This document shows positions 10,301 through 19,900 of a DNA stretch of 48,531 nt, piece by piece (position 1 is the stretch's first letter; each line of letters starts with the position of its first letter). The stretch covers positions 1 through 48,531 of the forward strand of contig CAIYOZ010000002.1 of assembly GCA_903927945.1 (NCBI GenBank), given 5' to 3'. The translations under genes were made by a program, and so were the position numbers. Source of the DNA: an uncultured Bacteroidales bacterium. Lineage in GTDB: Bacteria > Bacteroidota > Bacteroidia > Bacteroidales > Paludibacteraceae. The notes beneath the pieces were generated by a model. The model saw only the letters and a list, made by a program, of their open reading frames with translations, was not told the DNA's origin and did no database searches.

Positions 10301-10526
10301 GGCAGTTGATAAAACCATCTCGGGGTCAGCCCTTAATTTTACAGCCAACGACTTAAATTCGACGGATCATGATTGCAACCTGATACCCCGGAAAGAAATC
10401 ATACTCAGCCTTGATTGTGCCATCCTGGGTCTTGGGAACAGCAGTTGCGGACCCGGCGTGTTGAAGAAATATGCCATTGAAAAGAATGAGCATGTGTTGC
10501 ATATCCGGTTGAACAGTGCAAAATGA
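7317..10526 (+). CDS. Secreted GH2 beta-galactosidase, LacZ type
   Basis: At 1069 residues this has the full length of a LacZ-like GH2 enzyme. A signal peptide (MKKYISILVLNIMVMLTINAQ) is followed by the sugar-binding domain (WKSLAVPANWELNGYGTPIY), an Ig-like domain, the barrel with acid/base Glu484 (SLGNEAGYG) and nucleophile Glu575 (TSEYAHAMGN), the WEWADEG motif, and a C-terminal Bgal_small-type domain (FRAPVDNDR, then WYGRGPQENYPDR). The reaction is probably exo-hydrolysis of a terminal beta-D-galactoside in the periplasm. The GH2 family also covers glucuronidases, galacturonidases and arabinopyranosidases, but the LacZ-type C-terminal domain favours galactose. The ATG at 7317 is chosen because it gives the signal peptide. 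A weak hairpin separates it from the aldolase gene 85 bases downstream. Confidence 0.88.
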   Translation: MKKYISILVLNIMVMLTINAQQADWENNHILSINREPARDAFIPYGKALGDRTLSLNGTWKFRWTPTPEGKINDFFTTSFIDTDWKSLAVPANWELNGYGTPIYVSSGYSFKIDPPRVMGTPKESFTAFKERNPTGQYRRTFILPTGWKSEGQTFLRFDGVISAFYVWVNGVKVGYSQGSMEPSEFNVTSYLQVRENQIAVEVYKYCDGSYIEDQDMWRFAGIHRNVSLFHTPNVRITDLTVRTILDKEYRNASLEIDPKLSVYGKENGKGYIVRAKIENLINITADAASILNLDHKAALMNEWNPQRGPRKTGRLKALIANPAKWTAETPNLYTLLITLEDSTGKVVERVRQPIGFRSIEISGRQMLINGKPIKLRGVNRHEHDPVLGKVMTEKRMLQDILLMKRANINAVRTCHYPNVSRWYELCDSIGMYVLDETDLEEHGLRGGLAADPDWCAAFMDRVIRLGERDKNHPSVVIWSLGNEAGYGPNFAAMSGWLHDFDPTRPVHYEGAQGINGNPDPSTVDMISRFYPRVQDDYLNPGTTGGNDAERPENARWERLINIAPNDTRPVLTSEYAHAMGNAIGNLQEYWDEIYSHHQLLGGFIWEWADEGIFKILPNGKTEVAYGGDFGDFPNLKTFCIKGIVTSDRETTPKYWDVKKVYQPVAISLKNDRLLIINRNQHTSLSQYRCAWSCTVDGKEIKKGEMVLPDTPAGDSVTVSSPMLVDKLPKGDVRLKIFFQLKQDCVWATAGYEVAYEQFCLQEGAFPPAAVSNKGAISIHESNNELHATGNRFSASWNAKDGSLTSLVYDGRETLAHPADFSTQPMIQAFRAPVDNDRSFGNWLAKDWIANNLNAPVVSTDSMTHSFRKDGALRVVVSKTNQYKNGKIKAKLIYTVTSNGTVDLECHFIPVGDLPELPRLGIALAINPDDTNFRWYGRGPQENYPDRKDAAMVGIWKGKVSEQAERYPRPQETGNKEEIRTLSLTNNQGAGLKVEAVDKTISGSALNFTANDLNSTDHDCNLIPRKEIILSLDCAILGLGNSSCGPGVLKKYAIEKNEHVLHIRLNSAK

Positions 10527-10568
10527 GTAATTTGAAATTAAACGATTAGAATAGAATATTAATAACAG

Positions 10569-10596
10569 CTAAAGTCTTTTTGAAATGAGACTTTAG
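10569..10596 (+). terminator. Short hairpin between GH2 and aldolase genes
   Basis: A 9-base perfect inverted repeat (ctaaagtct / agactttag) with a 10-base loop lies 42 bases after the GH2 stop codon. There is no clear T-tract after it, so it may be an attenuating or RNA-stabilising hairpin rather than a full terminator. Confidence 0.35.
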
Positions 10597-10611
10597 ATTA
10601 CAGACAAAAAA

Positions 10612-11517
10612 ATGATGAAAACAACCTTGCGTGGAATAGTTCCACCATTAGTTACCCCGCTTTTAGACAATGACACCCTGGATTTAGAGGGATTGGAAAA
10701 ACTGATTGAACATGTGATTGCCGGAGGCGTGAGTGGATTGTTCATTTTAGGAACAACCGGCGAAGCTCAGAGCCTGAGTTATGAACTGCGGGTGGAAATG
10801 ATTAAACAAACCACCCGTTTATTGAAAAACAGACTACCTTTACTGGTAGGTATTTCCGACACTTCGTTGAAGGATAGTATCAGCCTTTCGCAAGTTGCCG
10901 GAGAGATGGGAGCAGATGCATTGGTTTCAGCACCACCTTATTACTATGCAACAGGTCAACCCGAACTGGCAGAGTTTTATGAAAGCCTGATACCTCAGCT
11001 GGAGCTGCCTATCTATCTGTATAACATGCCATCGCATACAAAAGTAGCATTTGCCCCATCGATAATCCGTCGCATTGCAGAAAACGAGAAAGTGATCGGA
11101 TTTAAAGATAGTTCTTCTAATGGTACCTATTTCCAACAGGTTATGTATGAAATGCGCGACCGTAAAGATTTTTCTATCTTTGTAGGCCCTGAAGAAATGA
11201 TGGCTGAAGTAGTGCTCATGGGTGCTGATGGAGGTGTGAACGGAGGAGCCAATATGTTCCCTAAATTATATGTGGACCTGTATAATGCTGCTGCCACCCA
11301 AAACATGGCAGAAGTCAAGAGATTACATGCCATCGTGATGCAAATCAGTGCGACTATTTATAGTGTGGGCAGCTTTGGATCGAGCTATTTGAAAGGAGTA
11401 AAAAGCGGACTCTCGGTGTTAGGCATTTGCAATGATTTCCTGGCTGCACCCTATAATAAATTTGACGCAGCACATAAGGAAAAAATCCGGGTGGCTATTG
11501 AGAACCTTCCATTATAA
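10612..11517 (+). CDS. DHDPS/N-acetylneuraminate lyase-family class I aldolase
   Basis: This 301-residue cytoplasmic protein without signal peptide has the normal length of the DapA/NanA superfamily. It carries the pyruvate-binding motif GTTGE (residues 47-51), Tyr137 in YNMP and the Schiff-base lysine Lys165 in GFKDSS. These show a pyruvate-type class I aldolase or dehydratase. True DapA is unlikely, because the gene sits between a secreted GH2 and a sugar-acid-type MFS transporter in a pectin locus. More likely it cleaves or dehydrates a 2-keto-3-deoxy sugar acid. Candidates are a ketodeoxy-hexonate from uronic acids or, if the locus targets RG-II, Kdo or Dha, its two 2-keto-3-deoxy acidic sugars. 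The substrate is inference only; the family is certain. Confidence 0.85.
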   Translation: MMKTTLRGIVPPLVTPLLDNDTLDLEGLEKLIEHVIAGGVSGLFILGTTGEAQSLSYELRVEMIKQTTRLLKNRLPLLVGISDTSLKDSISLSQVAGEMGADALVSAPPYYYATGQPELAEFYESLIPQLELPIYLYNMPSHTKVAFAPSIIRRIAENEKVIGFKDSSSNGTYFQQVMYEMRDRKDFSIFVGPEEMMAEVVLMGADGGVNGGANMFPKLYVDLYNAAATQNMAEVKRLHAIVMQISATIYSVGSFGSSYLKGVKSGLSVLGICNDFLAAPYNKFDAAHKEKIRVAIENLPL

Positions 11518-11536
11518 AAAACACTTTATAACTTTA

Positions 11537-11598
11537 AACTTTTCCATTTAAACTTTTCCAAAGTTCCAAACTTTGGAAAAGTGGTTAGTGGAAAAGTT
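11537..11598. terminator. Nested palindrome between aldolase and MFS genes
   Basis: An inner perfect 13-base inverted repeat (acttttccaaagt at 11552-11564, complement at 11570-11582, 5-base loop) is enclosed by an outer perfect 10-base pair (aacttttcca at 11537-11546 with 11589-11598). The same word, ACTTTTCCA, forms both levels. It could act as a terminator or processing hairpin in the 100-base gap between two genes that otherwise look co-transcribed. Confidence 0.6.
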
Positions 11599-11617
11599 GT
11601 TTATTAGAAACTAATCC

Positions 11618-12859
11618 ATGAAATCCCATAAACTTTATCCCTGGTTCGTAGTCGGAATGCTGTGGTTTGTCGCCCTGCTCAATTATCTGGACAGACAGAT
11701 GCTTTCGACCATGAAACCATCGATGATGATCGATATTGCCGAACTGGTTTCAGCCACCAATTTTGGTAGGTTAATGGCGGTATTTTTGTGGATCTATGCC
11801 CTCATGAGCCCCATATCGGGAATAATCGCCGACAGGCTGAACCGGAAATGGATGATCGTCGGGAGTTTGTTTGTATGGTCGGGAGTTACCCTGTTAATGG
11901 GTTACGCCAAGACTTTTGATCAGCTGTATGTACTTCGTGCCATTATGGGGGTGAGCGAAGCCTTCTATATTCCGGCAGGCCTATCGTTGATTGCCGATTA
12001 TCATCAGGGGAAAACAAGGTCGTTGGCCATTGGGATTCATACCACGGGGATCTATCTGGGACAGGCACTGGGAGGTTTCGGAGCTACAGTTGCCGATCAT
12101 TTCTCGTGGCAAATGACGTTTCATTCATTTGGGTTGCTTGGAGTAGGATATAGCCTGATCCTGATGTTTTTTCTAAGAGAGAAAAAGAGTTACACCATTG
12201 ATCTAACCAAAAAAACAACGATTGCCAACGAGTTTTCAATGGCATTTAAGGGACTGGGTGTCCTGTTGGGGAATATCGCCTTCTGGGTGATTTTGTTTTA
12301 TTTCTCGGCACCAAGTCTACCCGGTTGGGCCACCAAGAATTGGCTACCCACACTTTTTTCAGACACCTTGCATCTCCCAATGGCACAGGCAGGACCTATG
12401 GCCACCATCACCATGGCTATGGCCTCTTTTGCCGGTGTATTGATCGGCGGGGTGTTATCGGACAAATGGGTGCAACGTAATCTGAAGGGACGAATTTATA
12501 CCGGTGTGATTGGATTAAGCCTGACCATCCCGGCGCTGATTTTACTGGGTTACGGGCATAGTTTCACCACTGTGCTGTTTGGGGCATTATGTTTCGGGTT
12601 AGGATTTGGAATGTTCGATGTAAATAACATGCCCATCCTCTGCCAGTTTGTATCTTCACGTTACCGGGCAACCGGTTACGGATTAATGAATCTGGTGGGG
12701 ATCGCTTCGGGTGCATTTATTACAAACTATTTAGGCAAATCAATTGATGCCGGTAACCTGGGTAAAAACTTCGCCATGTTGGGTATTGTGGTTGTAATAG
12801 CCATTATTTTGCAGTTAACCCTGTTGAAACCAAAGTATATTAATAAAACTGAAGATTAG
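11618..12859 (+). CDS. MFS transporter, anion:cation symporter-like (hexuronate/sugar-acid type)
   Basis: This 413-residue inner-membrane protein has about 12 hydrophobic helices. The first helix has the ALLNYLDRQ signature typical of ExuT/GudP-like acid-sugar symporters, followed by an MFS loop motif (GIIADRLNRKWMI). Its place directly after a keto-acid aldolase and before a phosphatase suggests proton-coupled uptake of an acidic sugar released by the surrounding hydrolases and lyases. Galacturonate, glucuronate or a 2-keto-3-deoxy acid are all plausible. The substrate cannot be read from sequence; the MFS assignment is firm. The ATG at 11618 gives a normal short cytoplasmic N-terminus before helix 1. 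Confidence 0.85.
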   Translation: MKSHKLYPWFVVGMLWFVALLNYLDRQMLSTMKPSMMIDIAELVSATNFGRLMAVFLWIYALMSPISGIIADRLNRKWMIVGSLFVWSGVTLLMGYAKTFDQLYVLRAIMGVSEAFYIPAGLSLIADYHQGKTRSLAIGIHTTGIYLGQALGGFGATVADHFSWQMTFHSFGLLGVGYSLILMFFLREKKSYTIDLTKKTTIANEFSMAFKGLGVLLGNIAFWVILFYFSAPSLPGWATKNWLPTLFSDTLHLPMAQAGPMATITMAMASFAGVLIGGVLSDKWVQRNLKGRIYTGVIGLSLTIPALILLGYGHSFTTVLFGALCFGLGFGMFDVNNMPILCQFVSSRYRATGYGLMNLVGIASGAFITNYLGKSIDAGNLGKNFAMLGIVVVIAIILQLTLLKPKYINKTED

Positions 12860-12923
12860 AAAGGAACAAAAGAACTACTTTTGCATTCATTTGCCTTTTG
12901 GGCCATTAATATCCATTACGAGT

Positions 12924-13736
12924 ATGATACACGAGACAGATGATTTTTACCGCAGCCTGACTGACAAGGTGATTGAACTGAGTAAACAAGTCGCTGCTTA
13001 TATTGAAAAAGAAAGCATCGATTTTTCGTTGGAGGCTGTTGAAACAAAGAGTAAGAACGATTTTGTATCGTATGTTGACCAGGAGGCTGAAAGATTATTA
13101 GTCAGGACGCTTGCCTTGATATTGCCTGAAGCCGGTTTTGTTACTGAGGAAGGTACTGCCCACGATAACGGGGAAGATTATTTATGGATCATTGACCCAT
13201 TGGACGGTACCACCAATTTCATTCATACATCAACTCCCTATGCCATCAGCATTGCCCTGACCTATAAACAGGAGCCTGTTGTGGGTGTCATCCACGAAAT
13301 TACCAGGAAAGAGATCTTTTATGCCTGGAAAGGAAGTAAAGCTTATCTCAACGGATCGGAAATCCATGTTTCCACAACCGATAAACTTCCTGAGGCCCTT
13401 ATTGTGAGCGGGCGCCCCCACCACTACCAGGACCGCTATCCCGAACTGTTAAACTCTGTGGATTACTTCCTGAAAAACACACATGGTTTACGGTTAAGTG
13501 GTTCAGCTGCCAGCGACCTGGCGTATGTAGCCTGCGGACGTTATGACGGCCGTTATGAGTTTAACCTCAAACCCTGGGACATTGCTGCCGGGGTATTAAT
13601 TATCCAACAGGCAGGAGGAAAAGTAAGCGATTTCAACGGGGAGAACAATTACTTCACGAATGGCTCAGTCTTAGCCTCCAACAGTCGAATTTTTGAAGAG
13701 TTTAAGAATGTGATTGGTGAACTGTTTGATGAATAG
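12924..13736 (+). CDS. Inositol monophosphatase family phosphatase
   Basis: The product has 270 residues from the ATG at 12924 (MIHETDD). A longer reading from TTG at 12891 would add 11 residues unlike the family and is not preferred. Metal-binding motifs of the Mg2+-dependent lithium-sensitive phosphatase superfamily are present: TEEGTA, IDPLDGTTNF, and WDIAAGVLIIQQAGG near the C-terminus. Family members dephosphorylate inositol phosphates, 3'-phosphoadenosine 5'-phosphate, fructose bisphosphate or other sugar phosphates. The gene follows the MFS gene by 64 bases on the same strand, so co-expression is likely. A role in the same sugar pathway would be inference; a housekeeping role is equally possible. 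Confidence 0.85.
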   Translation: MIHETDDFYRSLTDKVIELSKQVAAYIEKESIDFSLEAVETKSKNDFVSYVDQEAERLLVRTLALILPEAGFVTEEGTAHDNGEDYLWIIDPLDGTTNFIHTSTPYAISIALTYKQEPVVGVIHEITRKEIFYAWKGSKAYLNGSEIHVSTTDKLPEALIVSGRPHHYQDRYPELLNSVDYFLKNTHGLRLSGSAASDLAYVACGRYDGRYEFNLKPWDIAAGVLIIQQAGGKVSDFNGENNYFTNGSVLASNSRIFEEFKNVIGELFDE

Positions 13737-13999
13737 TTTCTTTTATATGTTAAATTTAACACACCACACTGCAGGCTCCTTGATTAAAAGTCCGATTTCT
13801 ACCCCTGAATATATTTTTTAATTCATCATTTCGATACAACTGTATTAGAATTATCGTAATTTCGTCTTTGTCAATTGTATTCAAACTTTATAAAAGCCTT
13901 GTTACAACTTGATGAATACTGGTTCAGGTGGGTACAATTGTGCTGTTTCTACGTCTTTTCCTCGTATTGTCATGGGTATAACAAATATGTTTTAACATA

Positions 14000-16867
14000 A
14001 TGAATTACATAAAAGCAGTTAGATATTTCACCTTTTCATTCTTCCTTTCTATCATTTGTTTTACATCCTCTTTTGCACAAAAGACGATTCCGGTTACCCA
14101 GCGCTACTACCTCTCGGGACATGGTGCTGATGATACGATTCTATGGGATTTCAATTGCACCGGAGGAAACAATTCAGGGAAGTGGACGAAAATAGGTGTA
14201 CCATCCTGCTGGGAATTACAGGGTTTCGGCACCTACCAATATGGGATGAAGTTCTACGGAAAAGCATCCCCGGAAGGTATCGCCAACGAAAAGGGGCTTT
14301 ACAAATATGAATTTGAGGTACCCGCCGCCTGGAATGGCAAACAGGTTATCCTTACTTTTGAGGCTTCAATGACCGATACTCAGGTAAAAATAAACGGGCA
14401 GAAAGCAGGCAGCATGCATCAGGGTGCTTTTTATCGTTTTTCGTACAATATCACCGAACGGTTGAAATACGGCCAGAAGAACCTGCTGGAAGTAACCGTC
14501 AGCAAAGAAAGTGAAAACACGAGTATCAACCTGGCAGAACGTCGTGCCGATTACTGGAATTTCGGTGGTATATTCCGCCCTGTCTTCCTGGAAATAAAGC
14601 CGGTGATCAACCTGTCGCATGTAGCCATCAATGCCAAAGCAGACGGTACATTTACTGCCAATTGCTATTTAAACAAGGCCATTGAAGGAGCAAGTATCAA
14701 AACCGTATTACTCGATACCAAAGGAAATAAAGTTTCGGAGACGACCTCTCCTGTAAAAGCCGGCAGTGATTGGGCTACAGTGACAGCAAATGTCAAGAAT
14801 CCAGCCCTCTGGACATCTGAAACACCCATTCGATATAAAGCCCGGTTTACTCTGATTGACAAAGATGGGAATGCATTGCATCAATACGATGAATCCTTTG
14901 GTTTCCGCACGATTGAAGTGCGCGAAAGCGATGGCATGTATATCAATGGGGTTCGTGTCAATATCCGGGGAATTAACCGCCACAGCTTCCGTCCGGAGAG
15001 TGGACGCACGCTCTCCAAGGCTAAGAACATTGAAGATGTGTTGCTGATAAAAAGTATGAATATGAATTCTGTTCGCCTATCCCATTATCCTGCCGACCCT
15101 GATTTTTTGGATGCCTGCGATTCTCTGGGATTGTATGTCATGAGCGAATTAGGGGGTTGGCACGGGCACTATGATACAGCAGTTGGAGTAAAATTGGTGG
15201 AAGAAATGGTGGAGCGTGATGTCAATCATCCCTGCATAACCTGGTGGAGCAACGGGAATGAAAAAGGCTGGAACGATGAACTCAACGGTGAGTTCCATAA
15301 ATATGACCCGCAACTTCGTCCGGTTATTCATCCCCAGGGTAACTTTGGAGGATTCGAGACCATGCATTACCGTTCGTACGGTGAGACGCAGGATTACTTA
15401 CGCAAACCCGAGATATTCATGCCCACCGAATTCTTACACGGATTGTATGATGGTGGCCTGGGTGCTGGACTCTGGGATTACTGGGAAATGATGCGTACGC
15501 ATCCCCGTTGCATGGGTGGATTTCTGTGGGTTTTTGCCGATGAAGGCGTAAAAAGGGTAGATATGAATGGTTTTATCGACAACCAGGGAAACTATGCCTG
15601 TGACGGTATTGTCGGACCTCATCATGAAAAAGAAGGTAGTTATTATTCTGTGAAGCAAATATGGTGTCCTGTTCAGGTCATGGAAAAAACAATAGATGCC
15701 GGCTTCAAAGGGTTGTTCACCATAGAGAACCGTTACGATTTTCGGAATATCAGCACCTGCCGTTTTATCTGGAAACAAGTAAAATTCCCTGCAGCTTCCG
15801 ACACCAAAGGTGAAGTGAAAATCATAAAACAAGGAGAAGTAAAAGGTGCGAACATAGCACCTCATTCATCCGGTAAACTGAACCTGGATATATCCCTGGA
15901 CTCACAGGCCGACGCACTCTTTTTAACTGTGTTGGATTACATGGGTAATGAACTCTGGAGATGGTCGTACCCGATTATTAAAAACACACCAGCACAGAAA
16001 ACTTCAAATGAAGGTACACTGGCAACACAGGAATCAACTTCAGAAACACTTGTTATCAATGCAGGCAATAAGAAATTTACGTTCAGCAAGAAAGACGGTG
16101 AGCTAAAAGTAGTCACTATCATGGGAAAACTCATCAGTTTTGCCAACGGACCCCGCTTTATTGCGGCTCGTCGTGCGGACCGTTCACTCGACCAGTTCTA
16201 TAATCACGATGATGATCAGGCTAAAGAAAAAGACCGTACTTATACTGAATTCACCGATGCTGCTGTCTTCAAAGGTTTCGACATAAAGGAAGATGGTAAA
16301 AATTTGATTATAACAGCGAATTATAAGCTGGGAAACCTGGATAAAGCACAATGGACTGTTTCTCCAACCGGGAAACTAACCCTGGATTACAGCTATAACT
16401 TCAATGCTGTGGTTGACCTGATGGGAATCAAGTTCGATTATCCGGAAGATAAAGTACAAAGCAAACGGTGGTTGGGTGACGGGCCTTACCGCGTCTGGCA
16501 AAACAGGTTACAAGGTCCGGTCTACGACATTTGGGCAACTGATTATAACGATCCAATCCCCGGAGAAAGTTTTACCTATCCTGAATTCAAAGGTTATTTT
16601 GCCCACGTGAACTGGATGAACATAAAGACCAGTGAAGGGGAGATAGGCATTGCCAATGAAACGCCGGAGACATATGTAGGAGTTTATGAACCCCGGGACG
16701 GTCGGGATAATTTGCTTTATACGTTGCCAAAAAGCGGGATATCAGTATTAAATGTTATTCCGGCAGTACGCAACAAAGTGAATGCAACCGATCTGATCGG
16801 ACCATCCTCACAGCCTAAATGGGTACATGGGGAACAGAGCGGACGAATCATTTTTAATTTCAACTAA
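14000..16867 (+). CDS. Secreted GH2 glycosidase, first gene of GH2-GH106-esterase-DUF5703 operon
   Basis: This 955-residue protein begins with a signal peptide ending at SSFAQ. The GH2 sugar-binding, Ig-like and barrel domains are visible, with acid/base Glu421 (SNGNEKGWN) and nucleophile Glu477 (MPTEFLHG). GFLWVFADEG is the equivalent of the WEW.DEG motif of LacZ. The C-terminal third is beta-sandwich-like (WLGDGPYRVWQNR). The Glu-Glu spacing of 56 residues is shorter than in the LacZ-like paralogue, and the motifs differ enough to suggest another substrate; beta-galactoside, glucuronide, galacturonide or alpha-L-arabinopyranoside are possible within GH2. The gene starts 263 bases after the phosphatase gene, in a gap that could hold a promoter, and heads a tightly spaced set of four genes. 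Confidence 0.85.
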   Translation: MNYIKAVRYFTFSFFLSIICFTSSFAQKTIPVTQRYYLSGHGADDTILWDFNCTGGNNSGKWTKIGVPSCWELQGFGTYQYGMKFYGKASPEGIANEKGLYKYEFEVPAAWNGKQVILTFEASMTDTQVKINGQKAGSMHQGAFYRFSYNITERLKYGQKNLLEVTVSKESENTSINLAERRADYWNFGGIFRPVFLEIKPVINLSHVAINAKADGTFTANCYLNKAIEGASIKTVLLDTKGNKVSETTSPVKAGSDWATVTANVKNPALWTSETPIRYKARFTLIDKDGNALHQYDESFGFRTIEVRESDGMYINGVRVNIRGINRHSFRPESGRTLSKAKNIEDVLLIKSMNMNSVRLSHYPADPDFLDACDSLGLYVMSELGGWHGHYDTAVGVKLVEEMVERDVNHPCITWWSNGNEKGWNDELNGEFHKYDPQLRPVIHPQGNFGGFETMHYRSYGETQDYLRKPEIFMPTEFLHGLYDGGLGAGLWDYWEMMRTHPRCMGGFLWVFADEGVKRVDMNGFIDNQGNYACDGIVGPHHEKEGSYYSVKQIWCPVQVMEKTIDAGFKGLFTIENRYDFRNISTCRFIWKQVKFPAASDTKGEVKIIKQGEVKGANIAPHSSGKLNLDISLDSQADALFLTVLDYMGNELWRWSYPIIKNTPAQKTSNEGTLATQESTSETLVINAGNKKFTFSKKDGELKVVTIMGKLISFANGPRFIAARRADRSLDQFYNHDDDQAKEKDRTYTEFTDAAVFKGFDIKEDGKNLIITANYKLGNLDKAQWTVSPTGKLTLDYSYNFNAVVDLMGIKFDYPEDKVQSKRWLGDGPYRVWQNRLQGPVYDIWATDYNDPIPGESFTYPEFKGYFAHVNWMNIKTSEGEIGIANETPETYVGVYEPRDGRDNLLYTLPKSGISVLNVIPAVRNKVNATDLIGPSSQPKWVHGEQSGRIIFNFN

Positions 16868-16937
16868 TTGAACCACAAAAACAAAAAGAGATTTAAATTT
16901 TATGAACTCATTTGTCTTTTGTGCGAAACCTATCAAC

Positions 16938-19900
16938 ATGAAACATTTCAAATCGATTCTGATTGTTCAATTTATTCTAATAACCGGACTTAGTTCTATT
17001 GGGGCACAACCCTCGCTGCGTGAACAGTTCGTTCACCCTCCTGTTGAAGCCAAACCCTGGACTTTCTGGTATTGGATGTACGGAGCTGTTTCCAAGGAAG
17101 GCATCAAAGCGGATCTGGAAGCCATGAAGCAGGTTGGGTTGGGAGGTGCCTATTTAATGACCATCAAAGGAACCAATGAAGGTCCCGGTTATAAAGGGGC
17201 TGTATCACAATTGACTCCGGAATGGTGGAAAATGGTACGTTACAGCATGGAACAAGCTGACCGTTTAGACTTGAAATTAGGAATGCATGTCTCCGATGGG
17301 TTTGCATTGGCCGGTGGACCATGGATTACACCGAAAGAATCCATGCAAAAAGTAGTATGGAGTGACACCATCGTTGCAGGAAGTAAAACTTTATCAATAT
17401 CGCTCACGAAACCGGAGACATATAATGGCTACTATGAGGACATTGCCGTGTATGCCTTGCCACTGAAAGAAAAGAACAAAGACTTCATTTCTTATGGAAA
17501 AGACAGACCTGTCGTCAGTTCTGACAATCCGGAGGATACTTCTCCGTTTTCTATTTCAGGAAAGGACTTTAAATCTTCAGTACCCTGCTGGATTCAGTAT
17601 ACCTATTCCGGTCCTTTCACTTTACGAAGCATCGAAGTGACTCCTTCGGGAAATAATTTTCAATCGCAACGGTTATGTGTCATGGCCAGTGACGATGGGA
17701 AGAATTTCAGGTTAGTCAAGCAACTTATTCCTGCCCGGCAAGGTTGGCAGAATACGGATCAACCCAGCACATACGCCCTGCCTGCTACCACTGCACGATA
17801 TTTCCGCCTGACCTGGAATCCTGAAGGAAGCGAACCGGGCAGTGAGGACCTGGATGCTGCAAAATGGAAACCAACCCTTAAAATCAAACAACTTAGCCTG
17901 AGTTCCACTCCCCGCATCAATGAGTGGGAAGGAAAAGCAGGTTTGGTATGGCGCGTGGCAAACAGAACCACTTCTGCTGAGATCGCAGCGAATGAGTGTG
18001 CTCCCAAAGCTGAAATAATCAACCTTACTTCCTATATGAAGAATGGCGTACTCACCGTAAAACTACCCAAAGGTAACTGGCGTATACTGCGTATGGGGCA
18101 CACTTCAACGGGACATACCAATGCTACTGGAGGTGCGGGGAAAGGACTGGAATGCGATAAATTCAATGAAACGTCTGTACAGAAACAATTTGACAATTGG
18201 GTTGGGGCGATCTTTGCAAAAACAGACTCGGTGTTGGCTCATCGGGTCTTAAAATTTATGCATATCGATAGCTGGGAATGGGGCAGTCAGAACTGGAGTG
18301 ATAATTTTGCCTCAGAATTTAAGTCTCGAAGAGGCTATGATCTGATGCCTTATTTACCCTTGCTGGCCGGTTATTCGGTCGAAAGTGCAGAAGTATCAGA
18401 AAAGGTATTGCATGATGTACGAACAACTATTTCCGACTTGGTATCGGATGTCTTTTTCAGGGTTATGCAGAAGAATGCAAAGGCATACGGGTGTGAAACA
18501 TCAGCCGAATGTGTGGCTCCGACCTTTGTCAGTGATGGCATGTTGCATTATAAAGAGGTGGACAGGCCCATGGGTGAGTTCTGGTTACGGAGTCCAACGC
18601 ATGATAAACCCAACGATATGCTCGATGCCATTAGCGGAGCCCACATCTACGGAAAAAATATCATTCAATCGGAAAGCTTCACCCAGTTACGTGTCAGTTG
18701 GGACGAAGATCCTGCTTTGTTGAAACCGTTACTCGACAGCAAGTTTGCCCTTGGGATCAACAAAGTATTCTTCCATGTATTTGTCCATAACCCGTATCTT
18801 GATCGGGCTCCGGGAATGACACTCGATGGCATCGGACACTTCTTTCAACGGGACCAGACCTGGTGGCATCAGGGCAAAGCCTGGGTGGATTATGTGCAAC
18901 GTTGCCAGGCTATGTTACAATATGGTCACCCTGTAAACGATATAGCCGTATTTACGGGAGAAGAGATCCCACGCCGGGCTATTTTGCCAGATCGGTTGGT
19001 GCCTTCACTACCCGGTATTTTTGGTGCAGAACGGGTGGAAAGTGAAACGATCCGTTTGAAAAATGAAGGGCAACCAATGCGGGTCATGCCAGCCGGTGTT
19101 TCTCATTCAGCCAACATGGCTGATCCGGAGAAGTGGATCAATCCCTTGCGGGGTTATTCTTACGACTCGTTTAACCGGGATGCCCTCTTAAGACTCGCGA
19201 AGGTAAAAGACGGGGAAATTACATTACCCGGGGGAGCATCCTATAAGGTATTGGTATTGCCACTACCCCACCCTATGAGTCCTGACAATGTGCCTTATTC
19301 TGCCGAAGTGCAAGCCAAAATCAGCGAATCGAAACAGGCAGGGGTGATCATACCCGAGCTGCCCTATAAACAGGATGATTTTTCTGCTTACGGACTTCAA
19401 CGCGATGCCATTGTGCCGGAAGGAATTGAATGGACACACCGTCGTAGTGATGATACCGACATTTATTTTATCTCTAATCAGGAAAACAAGGAAAGAATGA
19501 TTGAGCTATCATTGCGCGTTCAAGGCAAAATACCTGAACTGTGGAATCCTGCGACCGGTGAAATGACCCGTCGGGTATCGTGGAAAACAGAAGCCGGAAG
19601 AACAGTCCTGAAGTTTAAATTAGACTCCCATGAATCTACTTTTGTAGTATTCACTCAACCGACGAGTGAATCAAACTCTATGGAAAAACAAGTAAAAACA
19701 AGTACTATATCCTTGAAAATAAAAGACAAATGGACCGTCACTTTTCCTGCTATCAATAAATCAATAACCTCGGATACTTTATTTGACTGGAGTAAAAATT
19801 CCGACTATCATATTAAATACTATTCGGGAACAGCTACCTATCATTCAACTTTCAGTTGGAAAAATAACGTTCAGCAAAAACAGGTATATTTGCAGTTGGG

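Noticed and set aside
10612-11517. Calling the aldolase DapA (lysine biosynthesis)
   Set aside because: The superfamily motifs are shared by DapA, NanA and ketodeoxy acid aldolases, and the neighbourhood is carbohydrate catabolism.
12891-12923. TTG start for the phosphatase gene
   Set aside because: The extra residues are unlike the family N-terminus and an ATG follows at 12924.
13737-13999. Promoter or operator for the GH2-led operon
   Set aside because: One weak near-match (TAATTTCG near 13857) and no supporting -33 or dyad; not enough for a feature.
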